From NCBI GenBank assembly GCA_005885515.1, contig VAWK01000056.1, positions 13,627-63,688 of the forward strand: a DNA stretch of 50,062 nucleotides. The letters run 5' to 3'. The notes beneath the pieces are model-generated. The model was given only the letters and a program-made list of their open reading frames with translations. It made no database searches and was not told the origin of the DNA. Positions 41,165 to 49,484 of this stretch are shown piece by piece. Source of the DNA: Actinomycetota bacterium. GTDB lineage: Bacteria; Actinomycetota; Thermoleophilia; Solirubrobacterales; Solirubrobacteraceae. Position 1 is the stretch's first letter, and each line of letters opens with the position of its first letter. The position numbers were made by a program, and so were the translations under genes.

Positions 41165-41242
41165 GCTGATCTACATACCGGTCCTCAGCAAGGCCAATCG
41201 GGCCCGTTTTGGCCCGTGGCTGCCACGGGTAACTGTGAGCTC

Positions 41243-41455
41243 GTGGCAGATTTGGACGGACAGGCGAGCGGGCTCCTTCGCCGCATAACCGGCGAGAGCG
41301 AGGCGCGCACCACGCTCGAGCGAGTCGCTCGCGAGCTGCGCCACCGCCGTGACGACCTCCGTCAGCGCCGCCGGCGCCAGCGCGCGGCCGAGATCGCCGC
41401 GGAGAACCCCCGCCGAGGCGTGCATCGAAGGCCACCGGAAAAGGAAGCGGATTGA
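41243..41455 (+). CDS. Small charged protein upstream of the ThDP enzyme, hypothetical
   Basis: This 70-residue ORF starts at GTG 41243 (MADLDGQASGLLRRITGESE). It is predicted to be mostly helical and very basic, with TTLERVARELRHRRDDLRQR and a C-terminal RPPEKEAD. Its TGA shares one base with the ATG of the ThDP enzyme (TGATG), as at other real junctions here. No family is recognised. It could instead be untranslated leader; an ATG at 41153 would extend it through the hairpins, which is less likely. Confidence 0.4.
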   Translation: MADLDGQASGLLRRITGESEARTTLERVARELRHRRDDLRQRRRRQRAAEIAAENPRRGVHRRPPEKEAD

Positions 41456-43245
41456 TGAGTCAGAGCGTCAGTGATCACCTGCTCGAGCGCCTCGCTCGCG
41501 AGTGGCGCGTGAAGCGCATCTACGGCTACCCCGGCGACGGGATCAACGGGATCATCGGCGCGTTCGCGCACGATGGGCCGCGACCGGAGTTCGTGCAGGT
41601 GCGCCACGAGGAGATGGCCGCGTTCATGGCCTGCGCGCACGCCAAGTTCACGGGCGAGGTGGGCGTCTGCCTGGCGACCTCGGGGCCCGGCGCGATTCAT
41701 CTGCTCAACGGCCTGTATGACGCCAAGCTCGACCACCAGCCGGTGCTCGCGGTTGTGGGCCAGCAGGCCCGTCTCGGGCTGGGCGGCAACTACCAGCAGG
41801 AGGTCGACCTGCAGACGCTGTTCAAGGACGTCGCCCACGAGTTCGTGCAGATGGCCACCGAGGCGGGGCAGGTCCGGCACCTCATCGACCGCGCCATGCG
41901 GATCGCGTTGGCCGAGCGCACGGTGACTTGCGTAATCGTCCCCAATGACCTGCAGATGGAAGACGCCGTGCCGGTCCCCCCGCATGCGCATGGCACGGTC
42001 CACTCGGGGCCGGGCTACGACCGGCCGCGAGTCGTGCCGACCGACTCCGAGGTGCAGAGGGCGGCTGGCATCCTCAACGAGGGCCAGCGCGTTGCGATGC
42101 TGGTCGGCGCGGGCGCGCTGCACGCCACGCAGGAGGTCATCGAGGCCGCCGACATGCTCGGCGCGGGCGTGGCCAAGGCGCTGCTGGGCAAGGCCGCGGT
42201 CCCGGACGAGCTTCCGTTCGTCACCGGCTCGATCGGCCTGCTGGGGACGAAGCCCAGCTGGGAGCTGATGCAGCGCTGCGACACGCTGCTGATGGTGGGC
42301 TCGAGCTTCCCCTACTCGGAGTTCCTCCCGGAGGAGGGCCACGCCCGCGGCGTGCAGATCGATCTCGACGGGCGCATGGTCGGCATCCGCTATCCGATGG
42401 AGGTCAACCTCGTCGGCGACAGCGCCGAGACGCTGCGGGCGCTGCTGCCGCGCCTGGAGCGCAAGCAGGATCGCTCCTGGCAGGATCGCATCGCCGGCGA
42501 AGTCCGCGACTGGTGGCAGGTGCTGGAGGCTCGCGCGATGGCCAAGGCCGAGCCGGTGAACCCGCAGCTGGTGTTCCACGAGCTCTCCAAGCGACTGCCC
42601 GACGGGGCCATCGTCACGTCTGATTCCGGCTCGGCGGCCAACTGGTTCGCGCGGGACCTGCGCCTGCGCCACGGCATGATGGCATCGCTGTCGGGCACCC
42701 TCGCGACGATGGGCGCCGGGGTCCCCTACGCGATCGCCGCCAAGTTCGCCCATCCGCAACGCCCCGTGATCGCGCTGGTCGGAGATGGCGCGATGCAGAT
42801 GAACGGCCTGGCCGAGCTGATAACGATCGCCAAGTACCGCGAGCGCTGGAGCGACCAGCGGCTGGTGGTGCTCGTGCTGAACAACCGCGACCTCAACCAG
42901 GTCACCTGGGAGCAGCGGGCCATGTCAGGGGATCCCAAGTTCACCGGCTCGCAGGACCTTCCCGACGTGCCCTACGCACGCTGGGCAGAGATGCTCGGAC
43001 TCGCTGGCATCCGCAGCGAAGACCCGTCGGAGATCGGCGAGTGCTGGGAGCGCGCGCTCGCCAGCGAGCGGCCGGTGGTGTTCGAGGTGGTGACCGACCC
43101 CGAGGTACCGCCGCTGCCCCCGCACATCACGCTCGATGAGGCGCGCGCGTTCGCCTCGGCCGTGCTGCACGGAGATCCGGGGCGCAAGAGGATGATCAGC
43201 CAGTCCATCCGGCAGAAGCTGCCCGAGGTCCTGCACCGACGATGA
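41455..43245 (+). CDS. Thiamine pyrophosphate-dependent enzyme, pyruvate oxidase/acetolactate synthase-like
   Basis: The 596-residue protein has the three domains of the POX/ALS group: the N-terminal PYR domain with the cofactor-activating glutamate (HEEMAAFMACAHAKF, near E52), a middle domain (about 190-330), and the C-terminal PP domain with GDGAMQMN (443-450). The asparagine of the ThDP/Mg motif lies in VLNNRDLNQVTWEQR. It is closest in appearance to PoxB-like pyruvate dehydrogenases (quinone), but I see no membrane-binding C-terminal peptide. The ATG at 41455 is preferred over the TTG at 41452; GGAAAAGGAAG precedes it. It overlaps the next gene by 4 bp, starting a four-gene redox operon. 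Confidence 0.9.
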   Translation: MSQSVSDHLLERLAREWRVKRIYGYPGDGINGIIGAFAHDGPRPEFVQVRHEEMAAFMACAHAKFTGEVGVCLATSGPGAIHLLNGLYDAKLDHQPVLAVVGQQARLGLGGNYQQEVDLQTLFKDVAHEFVQMATEAGQVRHLIDRAMRIALAERTVTCVIVPNDLQMEDAVPVPPHAHGTVHSGPGYDRPRVVPTDSEVQRAAGILNEGQRVAMLVGAGALHATQEVIEAADMLGAGVAKALLGKAAVPDELPFVTGSIGLLGTKPSWELMQRCDTLLMVGSSFPYSEFLPEEGHARGVQIDLDGRMVGIRYPMEVNLVGDSAETLRALLPRLERKQDRSWQDRIAGEVRDWWQVLEARAMAKAEPVNPQLVFHELSKRLPDGAIVTSDSGSAANWFARDLRLRHGMMASLSGTLATMGAGVPYAIAAKFAHPQRPVIALVGDGAMQMNGLAELITIAKYRERWSDQRLVVLVLNNRDLNQVTWEQRAMSGDPKFTGSQDLPDVPYARWAEMLGLAGIRSEDPSEIGECWERALASERPVVFEVVTDPEVPPLPPHITLDEARAFASAVLHGDPGRKRMISQSIRQKLPEVLHRR

Positions 43246-43739
43246 TCGGAGCCTCGCTGGGACGGCGGGGAGCGCGGCGACGGGGCTGGCTGGCGCGGCG
43301 ACGGGGCTGGCGGGATCAGCTGGCGACCGGCGTGCGCGACCTGCGGCGGGCGCGGCTTCAGCGGGTCCTCGCCGGCGCCACCGCCTTCAGCGCGATGCCG
43401 CTGGGCCTGGAGATCTACTTCGAGCATTTCCGGGGCTCGTTCGGCGACAAGTGGATGTGGACGCCGGTGGTGCTCTCGCCGTTGCTCACGGCCGCCGGCG
43501 TGGCCGCGGTGCGCTCGCCACGTGCCGCGACGACGGTGCTCCCCGCGGTCTCGGCGCTGTACTGCCTGGACGGGCTCATCGGCCTCTACACCCACGTTCA
43601 AGGCGTGCGCAAGCGCCCGGGCGGATTTGGCGAGCCGCTTTACAACATCGTGATGGGGCCGCCGCTGCTGGCTCCGGGCTCGCTCGCGATGGTTGGCGGC
43701 ATGGGCCTTGCATCGGCCCTGGCCGCGCGCGAGCGCTGA
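43242..43739 (+). CDS. Small membrane protein in the ThDP enzyme/GMC operon
   Basis: This 165-residue protein starts with a very basic stretch (GRRGARRRGWLARRRGWRDQ), followed by three or four hydrophobic segments: VLAGATAFSAMPLGLEIY (about 42-60), WMWTPVVLSPLLTAAGVAAV (about 70-90), TTVLPAVSALYCLDGLIGLY (about 96-115) and PLLAPGSLAMVGGMGLASAL (about 140-160). GGFGEPLYNIVMGPPLLAPG in between looks conserved. No family name is known to me. It may anchor the soluble redox subunits encoded next. Start overlaps the ThDP enzyme stop (ATGA). Confidence 0.78.
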   Translation: MIGASLGRRGARRRGWLARRRGWRDQLATGVRDLRRARLQRVLAGATAFSAMPLGLEIYFEHFRGSFGDKWMWTPVVLSPLLTAAGVAAVRSPRAATTVLPAVSALYCLDGLIGLYTHVQGVRKRPGGFGEPLYNIVMGPPLLAPGSLAMVGGMGLASALAARER

Positions 43740-43740
43740 G

Positions 43741-44466
43741 ATGCCGCCGGTCAGGAGCAGCGCCGAGCACCTGCCTCAGCGGCGCGCGGACAGTGGTTTG
43801 CCGGGGCCGCCTCCGGAGCTGCCGCGGCAGCGCCGCGGCGTGACGCCGCAGATGCGCGGCCGCTACCCCGACTACGACGTCCTGTCCGAGGCCCAGCATT
43901 GGGACTCGGTCACGCGCGAGCTGGTCCTGGACCGGGTGAGGAAGGTCCCGCCGATCCGCTTCTTCGACGACGCCGAGGCCGCCGCGCTGCGCGCCTTCTG
44001 CGACGTGGTGACGGCCCAGGACTCCGAGCCGCGGATTCCGGTGCTCGAGATGGTCGACGCCAAGTTCCATGCCGGCAAGCTCGACGGCTTCCGCTACGAG
44101 GACCTGCCCGAGGATCCGCAGACGTGGCGCGCCGTGGCGGCGAGCTTGGACCGGACCGCCGAGCGTGCCGGCCACTCGAGCTTCGCCGAGGCGCCCGTGG
44201 AGGAGCGCCGCGCGATCGTCGCGCGCTTCGCGCGCGGCGAGCTCGACTGGGAGATCCCGGTGCAGCGCGCCTGGACGGTCGTCATGCGCGCGGTGCTGTC
44301 CGCGTTCTACTCGCATCCCTGGGCCTGGAACGAGATCGGCTTCGGCGGCCCGGCCTATCCGCGCGGCTATGCGCGACTCGGGGCCGGTCAGCGCGAGCAG
44401 TGGGAGGCACCGCCGGAGTTCAGCCGCGACCCGGTCGGCGACGTGCGCGAGCGGGGGCTCGAGTGA
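43741..44466 (+). CDS. Gluconate 2-dehydrogenase subunit 3-like protein
   Basis: This 241-residue protein resembles the small helical subunit that partners GMC flavoproteins in membrane-bound sugar-acid dehydrogenases (RFFDDAEAAALRAFCDVVTA in pieces, about 71-90; IPVQRAWTVVMRAVLSAFYS in pieces; FGGPAYPRGYARLG). Typical partners carry a Tat signal; this one has no signal peptide, only a Pro/Arg-rich N-terminal 50 residues. The ATG at 43741 lies one base past the previous stop. The stop overlaps the GMC gene start by 4 bp, which supports a complex. Confidence 0.82.
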   Translation: MPPVRSSAEHLPQRRADSGLPGPPPELPRQRRGVTPQMRGRYPDYDVLSEAQHWDSVTRELVLDRVRKVPPIRFFDDAEAAALRAFCDVVTAQDSEPRIPVLEMVDAKFHAGKLDGFRYEDLPEDPQTWRAVAASLDRTAERAGHSSFAEAPVEERRAIVARFARGELDWEIPVQRAWTVVMRAVLSAFYSHPWAWNEIGFGGPAYPRGYARLGAGQREQWEAPPEFSRDPVGDVRERGLE

Positions 44467-46166
44467 GCCGGCGCACGCGCGTTGCGCTCAAGGGGGCCGT
44501 GCGTCCGCCGGAGAACGAGTCCGCGTTCCTGCTCGATCCCCATCGCCGCGGCCTGCCCGGTCGCGAGCGCATGCGGCGCTACGGCGACTCCGAGCCGGTG
44601 GACATGGTGATCGTCGGCGCCGGCGCCGGCGGCGCGACGCTCGCGCAGAGGCTGGCGCGTCGAGGGTGGCGCATCGTCGTGCTCGAGGCGGGCCCGTTCT
44701 GGGACCCCGACAGCGACTGGGTCTCCGACGAGGCGGGGGCGCACGACCTGTACTGGACCGAGCCGCGCGTGATCGGCGGCGAGGACCCCGTGGAGCTGGG
44801 CAAGAACAACTGCGGGCGCGGCGTGGGTGGATCGATGGTGCACTACGCCGGCTACACGCCGCGTTTCCACCCGTCGGACTTCGAGGTTCTCAGCCGCGAC
44901 GGGGTCGGCGCGGACTGGCCGATCGCCTACGCGCAGCTGCGGCCCCACTACGAGCGCCTGGAGCGCGAGCTGCCGGTGGCCGGCGAGTGGTGGCCCTGGG
45001 GTGACCCGCACGGCTACCCCCATGCTCCCCACCCGGTCGGAGGCGGAGCGCTCAGCGCCATGGAGGGCGCCCGGCGCTGCGGGATCCGCATGCGCGTTGG
45101 CCCGGTGGGGATAACCAACGGCTCCTTCGGCAACCGTCCGCACTGCATCTATCGCGGGCTGTGCCTGCAGGGCTGCAAGGTCGGAGCGAAGGCCTCACCC
45201 CTCGTGACACACATCCCCGACGCGCTCGAGCACGGCGTGGAGATCCGCTCGGGCTGCATGGTCACCCGGATCGAGATCGATGCGGGCGGGCGCTGCACCG
45301 GCGTCAGCTATCGCCACGAGGAGCGCGAGCGCTTCCAGCGCGCCGACACGGTCGCGGTCGCCGGCTACTCGATCGAGACCCCTCGCCTGCTGCTGCACTC
45401 GACCAGCGCGCGCTTTCCCGCGGGATTGGGCAACGACAACGACCTGGTCGGTCGGGGCATCATGGTCCAGGGAGCGCCGCAGGTGGCTGGTCGCTTCGAG
45501 CAGGAGATGCGCATGTACAAGGCGCCACCGCCGGAGATCAGCAGCGAGCAGTTCTACGAGACCGATCCCGAGCGAGATTTCGCCAGGGGCTTCTCGATCC
45601 AGACCGTGGGGCCGCTGCCGATCGGATGGGCCGAGCACGTCCTGGCGGACGGGCACTGGGGACAGGCGCTGCGCGAGTACGTGCGCGACTACAACCACTG
45701 GTACACGCTGGGCGTCCTGTGCGAGCTGCTGCCGCGTCCCGAGAACCGCGTGACGCTCGCCGAAGAGCGCGATCGCCACGGGATGCCGGTGGCGCGGCTG
45801 GACTACACGCAGTGCGATAACGATCGCGCCAACATCGCCTATGCAAAGCGCAAGCTGAGTGAGATCATCAGCGCGGCCGGTGCCCAGGACGTGCTCGCGA
45901 TCGACCGCTACGCGCACCTCGTCGGCGGCTGCGCGATGTCCGACTCGCCCGACAGCGGCGTGGTCGACTCCGATCATCGCGCCTGGGGTGTGCCCAACCT
46001 GTTCGTTGCCGACGGCAGCGTGATGCCCACGCAGGGTTCCGCCAACCCGGCGCTCACGATCATGGCGCTGTCCTCGCGCCTGGCCGAACGCCTGGGCGCC
46101 AAGCGCGTGCATACCAGCAGGCGTCCTGCGCGCCCGCTCGCGAGCTCCGCGCCGGCGCCCGCTTAG
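44463..46166 (+). CDS. GMC-family FAD oxidoreductase (gluconate/sugar dehydrogenase-like)
   Basis: This is a 567-residue flavoprotein of the glucose-methanol-choline group. The FAD-binding GxGxxG lies in VIVGAGAGGATLAQRL (G52, G54, G57). NCGRGVGGSMVHYAGYTPRF (about 118-137) is the ADP-ring loop. The active-site histidine is in RYAHLVGGCAMSDSP (near 485), and QGSANPALTIMALS closes the active site. It contains a CIYRGLCLQGCKVGAK stretch (near 228) typical of membrane-bound gluconate dehydrogenase large subunits. No signal peptide is seen and no cytochrome c subunit gene follows. The acceptor is therefore uncertain. The GTG start overlaps the subunit 3 stop; its TAG overlaps the convergent gene's stop. 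Confidence 0.91.
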   Translation: MSRRTRVALKGAVRPPENESAFLLDPHRRGLPGRERMRRYGDSEPVDMVIVGAGAGGATLAQRLARRGWRIVVLEAGPFWDPDSDWVSDEAGAHDLYWTEPRVIGGEDPVELGKNNCGRGVGGSMVHYAGYTPRFHPSDFEVLSRDGVGADWPIAYAQLRPHYERLERELPVAGEWWPWGDPHGYPHAPHPVGGGALSAMEGARRCGIRMRVGPVGITNGSFGNRPHCIYRGLCLQGCKVGAKASPLVTHIPDALEHGVEIRSGCMVTRIEIDAGGRCTGVSYRHEERERFQRADTVAVAGYSIETPRLLLHSTSARFPAGLGNDNDLVGRGIMVQGAPQVAGRFEQEMRMYKAPPPEISSEQFYETDPERDFARGFSIQTVGPLPIGWAEHVLADGHWGQALREYVRDYNHWYTLGVLCELLPRPENRVTLAEERDRHGMPVARLDYTQCDNDRANIAYAKRKLSEIISAAGAQDVLAIDRYAHLVGGCAMSDSPDSGVVDSDHRAWGVPNLFVADGSVMPTQGSANPALTIMALSSRLAERLGAKRVHTSRRPARPLASSAPAPA

Positions 46167-47257
46167 GACACCGGCGCGAGTCGCTCGCTCGACCACGGCG
46201 CACGCCCGGCCTTCGCGCACGGCCGCCCGTCGACGATCACGACATCGGCGGTGAAGTCGGTCTGCCCGCGCAGCAGCGCCGAGCCCACCCCATAGGCGTC
46301 GACGGGCACGCCCTCGGCCTCGAAGCGGGCGATGCGCTCGTGATCGAAGCCGCCCGAGACCACGATCTTCACGTCCGCGAAGCCCGCTTCGTCAAGCCGC
46401 GCGCGAACGCGGCGAACGAGGCTCGGGTTCACCCCTGCCAGCTCATCGGGCGGCGCCTGCACGTCGGCGAGGGAGCGGTCTACGAGCGTCTCGCTGGTGT
46501 CCAGGCGGACGCCCCACAGACGGGGCCCGAGCGCGCGCGCCACCGCGATCGCCGTGTTTGCCGAATAGTTCTCGAAGTCCACCAGCACCGTCACGTTCAT
46601 CGAGCCGTGGTAGCGCTCTGCAAACGCGGTGGCCGCAGCCACCGTGTCGCCGCCGTAGGCTGCGATCAGCGAGTGCGGCACCGTGCCGACCCCGCGCCCT
46701 CCCCACCAGGATGCCTGGGCGTCGGTCGACACTCCGATCGCGCCGGCCACATGGGCCGCCCAGCCGTCGCCCGTCTGCACGAGCCAGTGGTCGTGACGGG
46801 CGGGGAAGAAGAAGATCGGCTTTCCGGCGGCGGCCGCGACAGTGCGACGGACATTGGTCATCACCCGCGTGCGCCTGGCCAGGCATCCGAGGTACACGGT
46901 CTCGAGGTGTGCGAACAGCGTGTAATCGCCCTCGATCGTGAGCACGACCTCGCGCGCGGCGATCTCGTCGCCCTCATACAGCGCACGCACGTTCAGCTCG
47001 CTCCAGCCGTGCTGCCAGGATCCGTCGGCGCGCCTGCGCCCGGAGCACTGCCTGAGAATCGCGATCGCCTCGTCGATCCCCCCGAGCACCGCGCCATCAC
47101 GCTTCTGGAACACCTGCATCCTCACCCTGGGATGGCGCTCCTGTGCTTCCAGCAGCGCCCTGGCGTGGTTGAAGTAGGCATCCGAGTAGTAGCCCGCGCG
47201 GATGCGCTCCACGGGCAGCCGGAACACCGACGCGGCCAGTCGCTCCCGGCCGCTCAT
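46163..47257 (-). CDS. Nicotinate phosphoribosyltransferase family protein
   Basis: This enzyme makes nicotinate mononucleotide for NAD salvage. The 364-residue protein shows YYSDAYFNHARALLE (about 22-36), MQVFQKRDGAVLGGIDEAI (about 46-64) and WWGGRGVGTVPHSLIAAYGG in pieces (about 187-206, with the phosphorylatable-histidine position). VDFENYSANTAIAVARALG and the C-terminal VDAYGVGSALL close the phosphate site. The family start is best met by the ATG at 47257; a longer open frame upstream is low-complexity. Convergent with the GMC gene, the stops overlapping by 4 bp. Confidence 0.92.
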   Translation of the reverse strand: MSGRERLAASVFRLPVERIRAGYYSDAYFNHARALLEAQERHPRVRMQVFQKRDGAVLGGIDEAIAILRQCSGRRRADGSWQHGWSELNVRALYEGDEIAAREVVLTIEGDYTLFAHLETVYLGCLARRTRVMTNVRRTVAAAAGKPIFFFPARHDHWLVQTGDGWAAHVAGAIGVSTDAQASWWGGRGVGTVPHSLIAAYGGDTVAAATAFAERYHGSMNVTVLVDFENYSANTAIAVARALGPRLWGVRLDTSETLVDRSLADVQAPPDELAGVNPSLVRRVRARLDEAGFADVKIVVSGGFDHERIARFEAEGVPVDAYGVGSALLRGQTDFTADVVIVDGRPCAKAGRAPWSSERLAPVS

Positions 47258-47320
47258 CTGCCAGGCATCAACGCGCCGTGGCGGGAAGGCAGGCGCCGTT
47301 GCATCCACTGCAACAGTACG

Positions 47321-47382
47321 TGCGCGAGCCGCCCCTCGCACGAGCGCGCTCCTTGCGCGAGCGGCCCCTCGCACGAGCGCGC
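47321..47382. repeat. Two 29-bp direct repeats upstream of the nicotinate phosphoribosyltransferase gene
   Basis: 47321-47349 and 47354-47382 are identical except for one base (C/G at the tenth position), with a 33-bp period. A small hairpin, GTTGCA/TGCAAC with a 5-nt loop (47299-47315), lies next to them on the gene side. The block is 64-125 bp before the gene's start and so could include its promoter; no other role is evident. Confidence 0.8.
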
Positions 47383-47502
47383 CCGCGGTGATGTTTAGAA
47401 CTTCGACTAAGGGGGCATAACGGGCCTGGAGTTGTCCTCCCTCGGGCGGTGGCCGCGCCCCCCGGCGGCCACCGCCCATTCGCCTTTCTGCGACGGGTCG
47501 AG

Positions 47503-47628
47503 ATGCCGTGGACTCCACCGCAGCCAGTGCCGCCGGGACCGCAGCCGCCGCCGCCGGATCCGAAGCCACCGAGCCCGGGCCCAAATCCGAGTCCGATTCC
47601 ACCGGACCCGAAACCGCCGAGCATCTGA
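47503..47628 (+). CDS. Proline-rich micro-ORF (41 residues)
   Basis: ATG at 47503, TGA at 47626. The product begins MPWTPPQPVPPGPQ and is more than half proline, with an internal repeat PPDPKPPS (residues 17-24 and 33-40). Such a regular pattern with mixed codons suggests selection on the plus-strand peptide. The reverse strand is also open (a Gly-rich ORF from 47624). Only a weak ribosome-binding site (GAG) is present. It lies in a 389-bp gap between the nicotinate phosphoribosyltransferase and anti-sigma genes, opposite in strand to both. The function is unknown. Confidence 0.4.
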   Translation: MPWTPPQPVPPGPQPPPPDPKPPSPGPNPSPIPPDPKPPSI

Positions 47629-47646
47629 GCCGAGCGGCCGGCGGGA

Positions 47647-48495
47647 CTACTCGCGATCCACCAGTTGCAGCGCGAGCACCTCGGATGAGCCGACCGCGGC
47701 GACGCGGCGATCGTCGGTCAGCTTCTCGATCACCGGCCCCAGGCCATCGACGTCGGAGTCCAAGATCAGCCTGTCCGCGCGGCCGGCTCCGAGCGGCCCC
47801 ACGCACAGCTCCAGGTTGCGTGCCTTGACGCTCACCGTGAGGCTGAGCCGGTCCGACCCGAGCGAGCTGGGCGCGTGCGCCGCGAGCGAGTCCGCCACGA
47901 GCTGGGCATCGGAGATGCGGTCGGTAGAGAAGTCCGCGCGCGCGGCCAGAACGCTGAGCACACGCGGCAGCACCGTGCGCGCGAGGCTGGCCGGCGCGAT
48001 CGTCAGCGCGGTCGTGGAGACCAGGTCCTCGTCCGCCGGGGATGGGACGTCGCCGTCCTCCTGCAGCGGCTCAAACGCGCAGCGCGATGGCGCGAGGAAG
48101 CGCATCCGAAGTTCGGTGCCGCGGCCATCCGCGTCGGTGAACTCCACGCTGTGCACGAGCGCCTGTATCAGCGGCAAGCCGATGCCCAGCGCGGCCTCAT
48201 TGGGCGCGCGGATCCTTGGCCGGATCCCGACGCCGTAATCGCGCACCACCACCTCGATCGCGTCTGCGGACGCGCTGATGTCCACCTCCAAAGGGCCTTC
48301 CTGGCCCTCGTAGGCGTGCAGCACGACGTTGTTACAGGCCTCGGTGACGGCGGTGCGAATGTCGTACAGGTCGCTGCTGTCGAGCTCGATGGTCTCGGCC
48401 ACCCCGGTCAGCACCTCCCGCACGAGCAATACGTTCTCGGAGCGGTTGGAGATCTTCAGACGAACGTTGGGAGGCTCAGCCATAAGATGCGCCAT
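47647..48495 (-). CDS. Anti-sigma factor-like HATPase, double length (RsbW/SpoIIAB family)
   Basis: The first 140 residues form a serine-kinase anti-sigma domain: N-box with E52 and N55/N56 (TEACNNVVLHAYEG), G1 box DYGVGI (86-91) and G2 box LGIGLPLIQAL (103-113). Residues about 155-282 form a second, unlabelled region (LARTVLPRVLSVLAARADFS in pieces, LVADSLAAHAPSS, LSLTVSVKARNLELCVGPL in pieces). It looks like a degenerate second HATPase fold lacking N- and G-boxes. The protein is thus about twice the usual length. ATG at 48495; MAEPP at 48483 is an alternative. It lies 104 bp downstream of the SigB-type gene and is probably its regulator. Confidence 0.87.
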   Translation of the reverse strand: MAHLMAEPPNVRLKISNRSENVLLVREVLTGVAETIELDSSDLYDIRTAVTEACNNVVLHAYEGQEGPLEVDISASADAIEVVVRDYGVGIRPRIRAPNEAALGIGLPLIQALVHSVEFTDADGRGTELRMRFLAPSRCAFEPLQEDGDVPSPADEDLVSTTALTIAPASLARTVLPRVLSVLAARADFSTDRISDAQLVADSLAAHAPSSLGSDRLSLTVSVKARNLELCVGPLGAGRADRLILDSDVDGLGPVIEKLTDDRRVAAVGSSEVLALQLVDRE

Positions 48496-48599
48496 CGATT
48501 ATCGACGACCGGACCGGCGGGTGTCGACTGACTCGCATTCGTCTCCTTGACGGTTCTGTCGCCTAACTGCATCGGCCGACCCGCGTGTTTACAGCAGCG

Positions 48600-49415
48600 C
48601 TATAGCGCCTCCTTCCGCTGCCCCAACGGCGTTCTCGCCTCCTGCGTGAGCGCCCGCAGCTGATCGAGCGAGCGTCGCAGCAGGCGGGAGACCTGCATCT
48701 GAGAGATGCCGACCCGCGCCGCGATCTCGGTCTGGGTGAGGTCCTCCACGAAGCGCATCCGCAGAATCAGGCGCTCGCGCGGAGGAATGTGCTCCAGCAC
48801 CGCCGTGATCGTGGCGTCCAGCTCGACCAGCTCGAAGCGCTCATCGTCGCGGCCCATCGCGTCGCCGTAGGCCATCACGTCGTCATCGGCGCCGGGGCGC
48901 GGAGCGTCCAGCGACAGCGCTTCGTAGGCCTGGATCGCCTGCAGCGCGTCGATGATGTCCTCGATGTCGAGCTCCAGATACTCGGCCAGCTGGTTCACCG
49001 TCGGGGCGCGCCCGCGCTCGTTCGCGATGCGCTCTTGCGCGTCGCGCACCCGTAGGGCCCGCTCCTGCGCGCCTCGCGGAACGTGAACGGACCAGCCCGA
49101 GTCGCGGAAGTAGCGGCGCATCTCGCCGAGGATCGTCGGCACGGCAAATGACGGGAAGGTGTGCCCGAGGTCCGGGTCGAAGCGGTCGAGCGCCTTGAGC
49201 AGCCCCAGAGAGGCAACCTGTACCAGGTCGTCAAAGGGCTCCGATGAGCGGTCATAGCGCCGTGCGAGGCTGCGTGCGAGAGGCATGAACCGCGACACGA
49301 GCGCCTCGCGGGCTTCGTGATCTTCCTCCTGGTGCCAGCGCCGGAAGAGTTGCTCCTCGTCGCTTGGCGTACCCACGGCCGCTGACCGAGGGGTGACTGG
49401 CGCGGGTGAGGCCAT
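48600..49415 (-). CDS. SigB/SigF/SigG-family RNA polymerase sigma factor
   Basis: This 271-residue group 3 sigma factor has region 2 at about 60-112 (FDDLVQVASLGLLKALDRFD in pieces; FPSFAVPTILGEMRRYFRDS in pieces; GWSVHVPR), region 3 at about 115-180, and region 4 with the helix-turn-helix LTQTEIAARVGISQMQVSRL (226-245). It should direct a general-stress regulon. The ATG at 49415 has a good ribosome-binding site, GGAGGAG. A SigB-like promoter upstream suggests autoregulation. The anti-sigma gene follows on the same strand. STAS and PP2C partners lie 27 kb away in this window. Confidence 0.94.
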   Translation of the reverse strand: MASPAPVTPRSAAVGTPSDEEQLFRRWHQEEDHEAREALVSRFMPLARSLARRYDRSSEPFDDLVQVASLGLLKALDRFDPDLGHTFPSFAVPTILGEMRRYFRDSGWSVHVPRGAQERALRVRDAQERIANERGRAPTVNQLAEYLELDIEDIIDALQAIQAYEALSLDAPRPGADDDVMAYGDAMGRDDERFELVELDATITAVLEHIPPRERLILRMRFVEDLTQTEIAARVGISQMQVSRLLRRSLDQLRALTQEARTPLGQRKEAL

Positions 49416-49484
49416 GTCCGTCTCCTCCGTCTTTTCCGATCGACTGCTGCGATCCGCCGGAAAAAAGCCGGCTTCAGGGCAATC

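Noticed and set aside
41362-42759. A 465-codon minus-strand frame across the ThDP enzyme gene
   Set aside because: No domain is recognisable and composition is that of an antisense shadow; the plus-strand enzyme has complete cofactor motifs.
47268-47624. Gly-rich minus-strand ORF opposite the proline-rich micro-ORF as an extra gene
   Set aside because: After about 40 residues it becomes Arg-rich and runs into the direct repeats; it has no domain or ribosome-binding site. The plus-strand peptide is the slightly better candidate.
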